This document shows, piece by piece, positions 18,049 through 25,231 of a DNA stretch of 33,141 nucleotides; position 1 is the stretch's first letter; each line of letters opens with the position of its first letter. A program made the translations under genes and the position numbers. The DNA is from Desmonostoc muscorum FACHB-395. Its GTDB lineage: Bacteria > Cyanobacteriota > Cyanobacteriia > Cyanobacteriales > Nostocaceae. The notes below the pieces were generated by a model that saw nothing but the letters and a program-made list of their open reading frames with translations, was not told where the DNA came from and searched no databases. The stretch is from the NCBI RefSeq assembly GCF_014698035.1, contig NZ_JACJSF010000087.1:1-33141 (forward strand). The letters are read 5' to 3'.

Positions 18049-18091
18049 CTGCATAATATTGATTTGCTCATACCCATAGATATATAGAAGT
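18049..18091 (+). promoter_or_regulatory. Shared element copy D
   Basis: gctgcataata, TTGATTT (18059-18065), 6 nt, ACCCAT (18072-18077), 5 nt, TATAGAAGT (18083-18091). It is a near-copy of element C including flanks (18035-18125), even to the ATG at 18122 that corresponds to the TPR gene's start. Downstream there is now only a 41-codon frame, so the element appears orphaned by a rearrangement. Confidence 0.7.
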
Positions 18092-18121
18092 CAAGTTTCA
18101 CATCATCAAGATAAACAATAT

Positions 18122-18247
18122 ATGTTAACGCAACCAACGATGCTCTTTTGTCTTATCTGGGAATGTTCACATCTAAAATTGGTTATAGCAGGAAACACGC
18201 TTGAAAGTCACTTGGTGTCGGGGTTTTACGAGCAATTGATGTCCTAA
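18122..18247 (+). CDS. 41-residue open frame behind element D
   Basis: The ATG at 18122 aligns with the TPR gene's ATG at 11501 in the duplicated flank. The frame encodes 41 residues (begins MLTQPTMLFCLIWECS) and ends in TAA. After the first codon it shows no similarity to the TPR protein, and no family is recognised. It may be a chance frame left by the rearrangement that duplicated the promoter, or a small expressed protein under element D. Confidence 0.25.
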   Translation: MLTQPTMLFCLIWECSHLKLVIAGNTLESHLVSGFYEQLMS

Positions 18248-18347
18248 CCTACCTGGTAATTGCTATATGTTTGACAAATCCTGAATGTATAGTCCTTTCA
18301 TATTCAATCAAGACTAGTTAGGCAGTACAAGAACCGAAGGAGCGATT

Positions 18348-18956
18348 ATGTCTAAAAAGAAAGCGTTAACAGACTACCCGATTCATGAATTCCTCGCAGA
18401 ACGCTGGAGTCCTTATGCCTTCCAGGATCGTCCGGTTTCACAAGCCGATCTCTGTTCATTATTCGAGGCGGCGCGGTGGTCAGCATCTTCCTACAACGAG
18501 CAACCCTGGAGCTATCTTGTCGCCACCAAGGAAAACCCTGACCATTTTCAACAATTCCTATCGTGTCTCGTGGAAGCAAACCAGATATGGGCGCAAAACG
18601 CTCCAGTTCTGGCTCTGGGCATTGCTAGTCTCAGATTTACTCGCAATAACAAAGAGAACAAGGCTGCTATTCACGACCTCGGACTTGCTAGTGGCAATCT
18701 TGTGGTAGAGGCAACAGCACGCGGAATTTGTGTCCATGAGATGATCGGTATCCTTCCTGACAAAGCACGCGATCTCTTTGACATACCTGAGGGTTTTGAA
18801 GCATGGACGGCTATGGCGATCGGATATCAAGGCGATCCGATAACACTCCCAGATGCTCTCAAGGAACGCGATCTATCGCCAAGGCAACGCAAACCGCTGG
18901 ATCAATTCGTATTCAGTGGTAAGTGGGGAAATCCTTCGTCACTACTGCTGAAGTGA
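18348..18956 (+). CDS. Nitroreductase family protein
   Basis: A 202-residue protein of the FMN-dependent nitroreductase fold. Visible hallmarks are the N-terminal RWSPYAFQDRPV (FMN phosphate-binding Arg region), ARWSASSYNEQPWSYLVA (the S-S-x-N-x-Q-P-W flavin-site motif) and the C-terminal WTAMAIGYQGDP block. It would reduce nitro compounds, quinones or related substrates with NAD(P)H in the cytosol; the true substrate is unknown. GAAGGAGCG lies just before the ATG and supports this start. It is the first gene of a same-strand run of redox genes. The coding sequence is more GC-rich and HIP1-dense than the CHAT/TPS cluster. A paralogous but distant nitroreductase lies at 21415. Confidence 0.9.
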   Translation: MSKKKALTDYPIHEFLAERWSPYAFQDRPVSQADLCSLFEAARWSASSYNEQPWSYLVATKENPDHFQQFLSCLVEANQIWAQNAPVLALGIASLRFTRNNKENKAAIHDLGLASGNLVVEATARGICVHEMIGILPDKARDLFDIPEGFEAWTAMAIGYQGDPITLPDALKERDLSPRQRKPLDQFVFSGKWGNPSSLLLK

Positions 18957-19104
18957 TACTACGCGTTCCTATTATCTATCAAGGAGAAATCATATTACTC
19001 AAGTTCATCAGTCGGCTGGCGATCGCTATTTCAAGGAGAGAAACTCATATTCTCGCAACTAGCGATTCTCAAATATTTCGCAGGTTTCAACAGGAGGTTC
19101 ACAA

Positions 19105-20043
19105 ATGAAGATTTTTGTTGCAGGCGCAACGGGAGCAATCGGTCATCCCCTAATCGCGCAACTGCTAGCGCAAGGACATGAAGTAGTTGCATTGACACGT
19201 TCTCTAGAAAAAGCAAAAACTTTAGCTGAACAAGGCGTGGAATTGGCGATCGCAGATGTGTTCGATGCAGATGCGGTTAAAGCTGCCATCACCCGCACTC
19301 AGCCGGAAGTAGTGATAGAACAACTCACTTCCCTGCCCAAAACCTATACTAGCGAGTCGATGAGTGCAGCATCAGCCCTGAACACCCGCATCCGTCGAGA
19401 AGGGGGTGCCAATGTGCTGGCGGCAGCGCAAGCGGCTGGTGTGCGCCGTTATCTGAGGCAGTCAATCGCATTTTGGGCGATTCCCGGTGCAGGCTTGGCA
19501 GACGAAGAAACGCCATTAGCTTTTGATGCCTCGCCTGCGGTTGCAGCAGATGCACACATAGTCACTGAAGTCGAACGTCACTTACTCGAAGTGCCCAAGC
19601 TAGAAGGGATTGCTCTGCGTTATGGCTTCCTTTACGGGCCCGGTACTTGGTTTGCCCCCGATGGCGATGTTGCCCAACAGGTGCGACAGCAACAGTTCCC
19701 GATCGTTGGGAATGGGGAAGGTGTATGGTCGTGGATTCATATTGAAGATGCAGTGATCGCCACAGTTGCAGCAGCAGAACGAGGCAATCCAGGCATTTAC
19801 CTGATTACGGACGATAAACCCGTAACAGTGCGCCAGTGGCTTTCTGCTTATGCTCAATGGCTCAATGCTCCACCACCTCCCCAGGTATCGGTTGAGGATG
19901 CTCTGCGAATTAGTGGTGCGGATGCTGTCTATTATGGTACTCAGATGCGAGGTGCATCGAATGCTTTGGCAAAACGCGAATTAAATTTTCAGCCTCGACC
20001 CTTGGAATGGATGGTGGACACCGCCGTGGCTCATGCCAGTTAA
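19105..20043 (+). CDS. NAD(P)-dependent epimerase/dehydratase-like protein
   Basis: A 312-residue Rossmann-fold protein of the extended/atypical SDR group. GATGAIG at residues 8-14 is the dinucleotide-binding loop, followed by the HEVVALTR second strand. Downstream are LRYGFLYGPGTWF and WSWIHIEDAV, which are typical of NAD-dependent epimerases. The usual YxxxK is not obvious: the Tyr position reads QSIAFWAIPGAG, so activity may be as an atypical reductase or a cofactor sensor. The start is well supported by AGGAGG 7 nt before the ATG. It lies 148 nt after the nitroreductase and 20 nt before the small membrane protein gene, so the latter two are probably co-transcribed. Confidence 0.85.
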   Translation: MKIFVAGATGAIGHPLIAQLLAQGHEVVALTRSLEKAKTLAEQGVELAIADVFDADAVKAAITRTQPEVVIEQLTSLPKTYTSESMSAASALNTRIRREGGANVLAAAQAAGVRRYLRQSIAFWAIPGAGLADEETPLAFDASPAVAADAHIVTEVERHLLEVPKLEGIALRYGFLYGPGTWFAPDGDVAQQVRQQQFPIVGNGEGVWSWIHIEDAVIATVAAAERGNPGIYLITDDKPVTVRQWLSAYAQWLNAPPPPQVSVEDALRISGADAVYYGTQMRGASNALAKRELNFQPRPLEWMVDTAVAHAS

Positions 20044-20063
20044 AAATTTAGGGGAGAAGAAAG

Positions 20064-20471
20064 ATGAAGATTGCTCAATATGGAACAGCGCTCGTGGTCA
20101 TCCATGCAATCGTACACGGACTGCATGGTTTAGCGCATGTGGAAATCCCAGTTCCCCTCTCAATACTTCAGAGTTTATTTGTGGGTATTGTGATTTATGC
20201 AATTCCCATCATTGCAGTCGTTTTACTTTGGACACAGTTTTACCGCATTGGTAGCTGGCTCTTGCTCTTTTCAATGGCAGCATCAGTTCTTTTTGGAATC
20301 TACAATCATTTGATCGTAATTACCCCCGATCATGTTTCTCAAGTTTCCTTTGAAGGTTGGGGTCTGCTATTCCAAATCACAGCCATTCTGACATTAATTG
20401 TGGATGGATTCGGCTGTTGGATTGGCATCTGGGCATTGAAAACCTTTCAGCAACCAGAAAAGGTTATATGA
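20064..20471 (+). CDS. Small four-helix membrane protein
   Basis: A 135-residue hydrophobic protein with four predicted membrane helices (about 5-25, 33-58, 65-85 and 103-127). A histidine-rich first helix (HAIVHGLHGLAH) could bind metal or haem. GGGGAGAAG precedes the ATG by a few bases. The family is not recognised; similar small proteins sit in cyanobacterial stress regions. It follows the epimerase-like gene closely. The first 20 coding bases and four bases before them are duplicated exactly upstream of the universal stress protein gene (22176-22199), see the stub there. Confidence 0.75.
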   Translation: MKIAQYGTALVVIHAIVHGLHGLAHVEIPVPLSILQSLFVGIVIYAIPIIAVVLLWTQFYRIGSWLLLFSMAASVLFGIYNHLIVITPDHVSQVSFEGWGLLFQITAILTLIVDGFGCWIGIWALKTFQQPEKVI

Positions 20472-20594
20472 ATTGTTTCGATAATTTTAACCATCATCTG
20501 TTATTGTTTACCTGCTTGCTCCCAATTTAGAGCATTTTTCTTTCATTAGAAATACGCACTGAATTATCCAATTTCTCATCGCACGGTATCGAAC

Positions 20595-21338
20595 ATGAAC
20601 CACACGCTCAAGAATAAACGCGCACTCATTACCGGAGGCAGTCGCGGTATCGGGGCAGCGATCGTCAAGCGTTTAGCTAGTGTTGGCGCTGATGTCGCCT
20701 TCACATATACCAGCTCACCCGATCGCGCGAACGAAATTGTGCAGGCAGTGCAGGCGCTAGGTGTCCAAGCTCTTGCTATCCAAGCCGACAGTGCCGATGC
20801 CAGCGCGGTAGTCGCGGCTGTTGAAGACACTGTGAACAAATTAGGCAGCATTGATATTCTCGTCAACAATGCGGGTGTACTGGCAATCGGCCCAATCGAC
20901 GATTTCACGCTGGCGGACTTCGATCGAACCTTTGCCATTAACGTGCGTGCCGTGTTTGTGGCGACGCAAGCCGCAGTCAAGCACATGAAAGAGGGCGGAC
21001 GCATCATCAACATCGGCAGCACCAACGCCGAACGTATGCCATTTCCTGGTGGCGGTGTATATGCCATGAGTAAATCTGCTCTGCAAGGGCTTGTGCAAGG
21101 ACTGTCGCGTGACCTTGGCCCACGCGGGATTACGATCAACAACGTGCAGCCCGGGCCGATCGCTACAGAGATGAATCCCTCGGAGGGGGAGTTTGCCGAG
21201 ATGCTCAAAAAGCACATTGCGGTAGCCCGCTACGGTACGGTTGAAGAGGTTGCAGGGCTGGTTGCTTATCTAGCCAGCCCTGAGTCCGGTTACATCACCG
21301 GCGCAAACCTGATGATTGACGGAGGGTTCAGCGCATAA
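20595..21338 (+). CDS. SDR family oxidoreductase (FabG-like)
   Basis: A 247-residue classical short-chain dehydrogenase/reductase. It shows the cofactor-binding TGGSRGIG at residues 14-21, NNAG in the middle, and the catalytic Ser-Tyr-Lys in INIGSTNAE ... VYAMSKSAL. The late motifs NNVQPGPIATEMNP and YITGANLMIDGGFSA are also present. The length is normal for the family. It probably acts as a cytosolic NADPH-dependent ketone/aldehyde reductase; the specificity cannot be read from sequence. The ribosome binding site is weak. The coding sequence is GC-richer than its surroundings, and the long opposite-strand frame over it is a shadow of this composition, not a gene. Confidence 0.92.
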   Translation: MNHTLKNKRALITGGSRGIGAAIVKRLASVGADVAFTYTSSPDRANEIVQAVQALGVQALAIQADSADASAVVAAVEDTVNKLGSIDILVNNAGVLAIGPIDDFTLADFDRTFAINVRAVFVATQAAVKHMKEGGRIINIGSTNAERMPFPGGGVYAMSKSALQGLVQGLSRDLGPRGITINNVQPGPIATEMNPSEGEFAEMLKKHIAVARYGTVEEVAGLVAYLASPESGYITGANLMIDGGFSA

Positions 21339-21414
21339 CTGCTGTCCGATTGAGCGATGGCGCGGAGCGCCCGCTGGAAGCGATCGCATTTATTTCTCAT
21401 AGGGTTGATAAAAT

Positions 21415-22062
21415 ATGTTTGATCTCGACCAAACTATTAAAGACCGCCACTCAACACGGAAATTCTTATCCCAACCAGTGCCACGGGCTTTGCTCGATGA
21501 AGCCCTGGCTCTAGCGCAGCTAGCACCGTCGAATTCAAACATTCAGCCGTGGCGGTTGGTGTTTGCCCAAGGCGGATGCCGCGATCGCTTGCAAGAGGCT
21601 TTGCTAAACCAAGCCAAGCAGCAGCCCAACGTCTCTCCTCTGCCTTCCGCCTTCCAGTATTATCGCCAGGAACTGGGAGCGCAAGTCTATGGGGCGATGG
21701 GGATTACTCGTGACGATAAAGCGAACAGACAGTTGGCGGTTCTGCGTAATTACGAATTTTTTGGCGCACCAATGGTTGCTATTGTCTGTATGCACCAAGA
21801 TTTGGGCGTTGCTGATGCTTTAAGTGTGGGGATGTATTTACAAACGCTGGTGTTAAGTCTAACCGCTCGTGGCATTGGCACCTGCGTAGAAGTTTCGCTA
21901 GCGACTTATCCCGAAATCATCCGCAATGAATTGAACATCTCACCGGAATTATTAATCATTTGTGGTTTAGCCGTTGGCTATCCCGATCCTGATTTTCCCG
22001 CTAATCATCTGCATATAAGCCGTGAGTCCGTTGAGAAAAACGTCTCGTTTCAGGGCGATTGA
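21415..22062 (+). CDS. Nitroreductase family protein
   Basis: A 215-residue FMN-dependent nitroreductase. The N-terminal DRHSTRKFLSQPVP carries the FMN phosphate-binding Arg pair, LAPSNSNIQPWRLVFA is the flavin-contact motif, and GIGTCVEVSLATYP with LLIICGLAVGYPDPD forms the C-terminal signature. It is closer to NfsB/PnbA-type proteins than to the gene at 18348, so the pair are not recent duplicates. The likely substrates are nitroaromatics or quinones. It is preceded by a 76-nt gap that holds a GC-rich HIP1-containing palindromic repeat (about 21353-21388). It belongs to the same-strand redox run. Confidence 0.9.
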   Translation: MFDLDQTIKDRHSTRKFLSQPVPRALLDEALALAQLAPSNSNIQPWRLVFAQGGCRDRLQEALLNQAKQQPNVSPLPSAFQYYRQELGAQVYGAMGITRDDKANRQLAVLRNYEFFGAPMVAIVCMHQDLGVADALSVGMYLQTLVLSLTARGIGTCVEVSLATYPEIIRNELNISPELLIICGLAVGYPDPDFPANHLHISRESVEKNVSFQGD

Positions 22063-22175
22063 CAAAAGGCTAGATTTTTTTCTACTAGGCGCTAAACACA
22101 AGTCCAAAAGAGTATCTGCGTTCCTACTGCCATTAATGAACGATCTTTGTTGAAGTTTTTTATTTACAAGAAATT

Positions 22176-22215
22176 AAAGATGAAGATTGCTCAATATGGT
22201 TTAAAAATTCTTTGA
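22176..22215 (+). pseudogene. 5' stub duplicated from the small membrane protein gene
   Basis: Twenty-four bases (22176-22199) are identical to 20060-20083, the start of the small membrane protein gene, including its ATG and first six complete codons (MKIAQY). After the seventh codon the frame diverges and stops at 22213-22215. It lies directly before the universal stress protein gene. It is either a remnant of a deleted copy or a duplicated translation-initiation region. Confidence 0.65.
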
Positions 22216-22237
22216 TTTGTTTGATTCAGGAGATTTT

Positions 22238-22747
22238 ATGTTTAGCAAGATTCTAGCTGCAATTGACCGTTCCGCAAATGGTAATGCTGTTTTTGATGAA
22301 GCGCTTACTCTAGCAAAGGCAACTAAAGCAAGCCTGATGTTGTTGCATATCCTATCTAGTGAAGAAAAGGATAGCCCCCAAACACCTACACTGCTTACTC
22401 TCGAATACCACCCATTGAATGGAGAACTTCTAGAGAATTATTGGAAGCAGTGGCAAAGTTACGAAGAAGAGGGTTTCAAATTATTGCGATCGTACACAGA
22501 GTTAGCAACCAATGCCGGGGTGAGTACTGAATTCACCCAAAATTCTGGCAATCCCAGCCGGAATATCTGTGAACTTGCTCGAACTTGGGGCGCTGACTTA
22601 ATCGCGATCGGTCGTCGAGGACATTCTGGTTTGAATGAATTGATTTTAGGCAGCGTGAGTAATTATGTGTTTCACCATGCTCCTTGTTCCGTCCATGTTG
22701 TTTATGCTCCAGTTCCTCTTAAATCTGAAGTACCCGTAGTCAATTAA
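22238..22747 (+). CDS. Universal stress protein (UspA family)
   Basis: About 169 residues from the ATG at 22238, chosen because CAGGAG lies just upstream; an in-frame start seven codons earlier has none. The UspA fold is clear: KILAAIDRSANGNAVFDEAL at the N-terminus and the ATP-binding G-x2-G-x9-G-S motif in IGRRGHSGLNELILGS near the C-terminus. Such proteins are cytosolic ATP-binding dimers that support survival under stress, including hypoxia and nitric oxide in other bacteria. Its neighbours (Dps, diiron oxidase, globin) fit a stress island. Confidence 0.92.
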   Translation: MFSKILAAIDRSANGNAVFDEALTLAKATKASLMLLHILSSEEKDSPQTPTLLTLEYHPLNGELLENYWKQWQSYEEEGFKLLRSYTELATNAGVSTEFTQNSGNPSRNICELARTWGADLIAIGRRGHSGLNELILGSVSNYVFHHAPCSVHVVYAPVPLKSEVPVVN

Positions 22748-22894
22748 GCTCAAGTAGTTAATTAAGAATGGGCTGTGAATATCTTTGTTGGTAGTAATAC
22801 AAAAGTTAGATTCATAAACTTTAAGCTTTTGCTTTAGTTGTTGCCGTGGAATCGAAATTGTTCTCAAGTAAACATTAATTCAGGAAATTTTGAC

Positions 22895-23176
22895 ATGGAT
22901 AATGTAATAGCATCGACCAATTCACCTGTTGTAAGACCACCCGAAGTTACATTGGTTCCCAATAACTCACTATTGACTGAAACACCAGAAGCAGGACGAC
23001 AACTGGCAGTCAAAATGGCACGGCTAATTATTAAACTGACTCAGCCTGATGAAGAAAAACGCAACCAACTGCGAGACGTATATGGTAATGATGCCATGAT
23101 GCTGATTGAAGTTGGACAGACAGTTGCAACAGAGTTTGCCACGATCGCAGCTGCTAATAACTACTGGCAGAAGTAA
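22895..23176 (+). CDS. Hypothetical small protein
   Basis: A 93-residue protein from the ATG at 22895, supported by CAGGAA 9 nt upstream; an upstream in-frame start at 22838 has no ribosome site. The first 35 residues are Pro/Ser/Asn-rich and probably disordered. Residues about 36-93 are helical (GRQLAVKMARLIIKLTQP, VGQTVATEFATIAAANNYW). The family is not recognised. Its stop codon lies inside the 10-bp target duplication of the MITE at 23180-23291, so the element landed exactly at the gene's 3' end without changing the protein. Confidence 0.7.
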   Translation: MDNVIASTNSPVVRPPEVTLVPNNSLLTETPEAGRQLAVKMARLIIKLTQPDEEKRNQLRDVYGNDAMMLIEVGQTVATEFATIAAANNYWQK

Positions 23177-23301
23177 TATCAATACGGTTCGGTTAAAGGG
23201 CAAAGGGGAAAGGGACTCATGTTTTGAATACATCCTTTCCCCTTTACCCAGACCACAAGGAAAGTGAAAAATGCTTATCCGAACCGTATTGGAAGTAATA
23301 T
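23170..23301. mobile_element. MITE (23180-23291) with 13-bp TIRs and 10-bp target duplication
   Basis: CAATACGGTTCGG (23180-23192) and its exact inverse complement CCGAACCGTATTG (23279-23291) bound a 112-bp element that has no coding capacity and A/G-rich then T/C-rich arms. The flanks repeat GAAGTAATAT at 23170-23179 and 23292-23301, which I read as the target duplication. Intact ends and duplication suggest a fairly recent, non-autonomous insertion; no transposase is in the window. Confidence 0.8.
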
Positions 23302-23364
23302 CTCGAAAGTTTCAAATCAGTAATTTGCTCAAATGTGATTTCAATGGCATCCAAAGTAGAGGTA

Positions 23365-23532
23365 GCGGATGCTGACTTTAGCCTTGAAGGAGAAATCACT
23401 GCTTACTGCACACTTGTAAATCGAGTCCTCAGTTTAGAGATTCAAAAAATTCTCTACTCCGAAATTGTGTTGAAATTGTCTGCTCATATTTACTTCGGTC
23501 ATTCACCTCTATCTAAACTTGTGTTTCCCTAA
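23365..23532 (+). pseudogene. C-terminal relic of a paralogue of the 160-aa protein at 30017
   Basis: The translation DADFSLEGEITAY ... RVLSLEIQKILYSEIVLKLS and the FGHSPLSKLVFP tail align throughout with the C-terminal 55 residues of the 160-aa protein (DSDFSLAGEIVAY ... PSLEIQKVLYSEIVLR ... LGHAVAPKIVFP). The N-terminal two thirds are missing. A frame can be opened from a GTG at 23335 but it lacks a ribosome site. The relic is enclosed between two MITE-like elements (23180-23291 and 23545-23661). Confidence 0.8.
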
Positions 23533-23544
23533 ACTTTTACTCAC

Positions 23545-23661
23545 AGGACTTACGCAAAATACGTTTCAAATTCTTATTCCTCCATGTTCTCTGTGTCTCT
23601 GTGGTAGCTTGCGGCAAGCCGCTCCGCATCTACGTTTTTTAGTTATCTCTGCGTAAGTCCT
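23545..23661. mobile_element. MITE-like element with 12-bp AGGACTTACGCA ends
   Basis: AGGACTTACGCA (23545-23556) and its exact inverse complement (23650-23661) bound a 117-bp non-coding element. Its core (GTGGTAGCTTGCGGCAAGCC) is the inverse of the core of the 6646-6776 element, so the two are related although their outer ends differ. ACTCA occurs one base outside each end (23539-23543 and 23663-23667), a possible 5-bp target duplication. It lies just upstream of the dps-like gene and may carry part of its promoter region. Confidence 0.7.
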
Positions 23662-23697
23662 AACTCATTGCAAAACAACATATTGGGAGTAGAACTT

Positions 23698-24252
23698 ATG
23701 GCTGCAACAACTAAGACAAATGATACTAAATCATTCGTTTACTCAACCCGAATTGATATTCCTGTAGAAATCCGATCGCAAGTAAATACGTTACTTAATC
23801 AAAGCTTGTCAACTGCGATCGACTTGAAGATCCAGATCAAATATGCTCACTGGAACGTCAAAGGTAAAGACTTTTATCAACTGCATCTACTGTTTGATGA
23901 AATTGCTTCCGAAGTTGAAGAATTTATTGATTTGATTGCCGAACGGATCGCAACATTGGGGGAAAAAGCACTGGGAACCGCTCGGATTGCTGCCAAAGAA
24001 TCGGAACTGCCTGAGTATCCCTTCGATGCTGTTGATGGCATAGATCATGTCATTGCACTTGCCGATCGCTTGGCAATTTACGCCAAATCCCTCCGTAAAA
24101 ATATTGATAAAACAAATGATCTGGGTGACATGGATACCAACGATCTCTTTATTGAGATTTCACGGGCAATAGACAAGCGGTTGTGGTTTCTAGAAGCTCA
24201 TCTGCAAACCTCATTTCAGAACAAAGATCGTGCAGACCAAAGTGAGGAGTGA
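23698..24252 (+). CDS. dps: Dps family ferritin-like protein
   Basis: 184 residues from the ATG at 23698, supported by GGGAG before it; an in-frame start ten codons upstream is less likely. It has the Dps four-helix bundle with the inter-subunit ferroxidase residues visible in KYAHWNVKGKDFYQLHLLFD (His and Asp) and EIASEVEEFIDLIAERI (Glu), and the usual RIATLGEKALGT turn. Dps dodecamers oxidise and store Fe(II) with peroxide and protect DNA. The C-terminus (EAHLQTSFQNKDRADQSEE) lacks a lysine-rich DNA-binding tail. Its stop is 3 nt before the hydrolase start, and its terminal GAGGAG serves as that gene's ribosome site, so the two are translationally coupled. Confidence 0.93.
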   Translation: MAATTKTNDTKSFVYSTRIDIPVEIRSQVNTLLNQSLSTAIDLKIQIKYAHWNVKGKDFYQLHLLFDEIASEVEEFIDLIAERIATLGEKALGTARIAAKESELPEYPFDAVDGIDHVIALADRLAIYAKSLRKNIDKTNDLGDMDTNDLFIEISRAIDKRLWFLEAHLQTSFQNKDRADQSEE

Positions 24253-24255
24253 TTA

Positions 24256-25095
24256 ATGAAGAATAACTTATTTACACGTCGAAGATTATTGAATGTAGGA
24301 ATTTTCATAGGTTTAGGTTTTACTACTACCCCACTGATTGCACTTGCAAAACCTCAGAAGCATTCACATCAAACGAAGGAGACTAAAATGGTTGCTAAAA
24401 ATATCGTTCTGGTGCATGGAGCCTTTGCCGACAGTTCAAGTTGGAGCAAGGTGATCCCACTACTGCAAGACAAAGGCTTTCGCGTTACGGCAGTGCAGAT
24501 TCCGCTCACCTCCCTTGCAAACGACGTTGCTGTAGTAGAGCAAGTTCTTGCAGCTCAGACAGATCCGACAATTCTCGTCGGTCATTCCTATGGAGGTGCA
24601 GTCATTACAGTTGCTGGAGCCAATGCACCAAATGTTATTGGATTAGTGTACATTGCAGCTTATGCACCTGATACAGGAGAAAGCCTCGGCGATTTAAATG
24701 GGCGTTTCCCCACCCCATTAGGTTCTTCCCATGTCCGTCCTGTTTATAATAATCAGTTCCTTCAGGTTGATCCTGATACGTTTCAAGAGGCATTTGCTCA
24801 GGATGTTGAAACTGTTCAAGCACGTGTGATGGCTGCTGTACAAAAGCCGATCGCAATTAAGAATTTTGACGAGAAAGTAGCCAAACCAGCCTGGAAGTCC
24901 AAGCGATCGTGGTATCAAGTATCTGATAACGATCGCATGATTTCACCAGAACTAGAGCGTTTTATGGCGAAGCGTATCGGGGCAACGGTCATTTCATTAC
25001 CATCAAGCCATGCCTCAATGGTTTCACATCCTGCGGAAGTAGCAAATCTGATTATTGAAGCAGCAAAGGCAGAAGCTTCAAGTAAAGTTCATTAA
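24256..25095 (+). CDS. Alpha/beta hydrolase with Tat-like leader and internal start
   Basis: A 279-residue alpha/beta hydrolase. The core starts near residue 45 with NIVLVHGAFADSSSW (oxyanion-hole strand). The nucleophile Ser lies in VGHSYGG and the catalytic His in LPSSHASMVSHP, so it should be an active esterase or related enzyme; its substrate is unknown. Residues 1-44 form a leader with TRRRLLN followed by a hydrophobic stretch, which resembles a twin-arginine signal. A second ATG at 24388 (codon 45) has a strong AAGGAG 7 nt upstream and begins exactly where cytosolic homologues begin. Two products, exported and cytosolic, are therefore possible. It is coupled to dps. Confidence 0.88.
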   Translation: MKNNLFTRRRLLNVGIFIGLGFTTTPLIALAKPQKHSHQTKETKMVAKNIVLVHGAFADSSSWSKVIPLLQDKGFRVTAVQIPLTSLANDVAVVEQVLAAQTDPTILVGHSYGGAVITVAGANAPNVIGLVYIAAYAPDTGESLGDLNGRFPTPLGSSHVRPVYNNQFLQVDPDTFQEAFAQDVETVQARVMAAVQKPIAIKNFDEKVAKPAWKSKRSWYQVSDNDRMISPELERFMAKRIGATVISLPSSHASMVSHPAEVANLIIEAAKAEASSKVH

Positions 25096-25114
25096 CCTTA
25101 ATTATTTATACGTT

Positions 25115-25133
25115 GGTTAAGCGATCGTTAACC
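25115..25133. repeat. Hairpin after the hydrolase gene
   Basis: GGTTAA (25115-25120) pairs with TTAACC (25128-25133) around a HIP1-like loop (GCGATCG). It lies 20 nt after the hydrolase stop and may end the dps-hydrolase transcript, but no T-run follows, so the call is weak. Confidence 0.3.
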
Positions 25134-25231
25134 CTTATGGGCGTTGGGTTGACGCATTAAACCAAACCTACGTCTATCGGATCTTGGAATCGGCAAATCA
25201 GGAAAGTGTTCTGATTTTAGAGGAATTCACC

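Larger units (their letters stand above)
17444..18347. other. Intergenic region with exoprotein relic and duplicated promoter element
   Basis: About 900 nt without an intact gene. It contains an AT-rich leader for the exoprotein (17444-17679), a minus-strand relic of a second exoprotein (17680-18015), shared element copy D (18035-18125) and a 41-codon open frame (18122-18247). From 18248 to 18347 it holds only the nitroreductase leader with AAGGAG before the ATG. Confidence 0.75.

Noticed and set aside
20576..21217. 213-codon minus-strand frame over the SDR gene
   Set aside because: It is the antisense of a textbook SDR with all motifs; its composition reflects GC-rich third positions.
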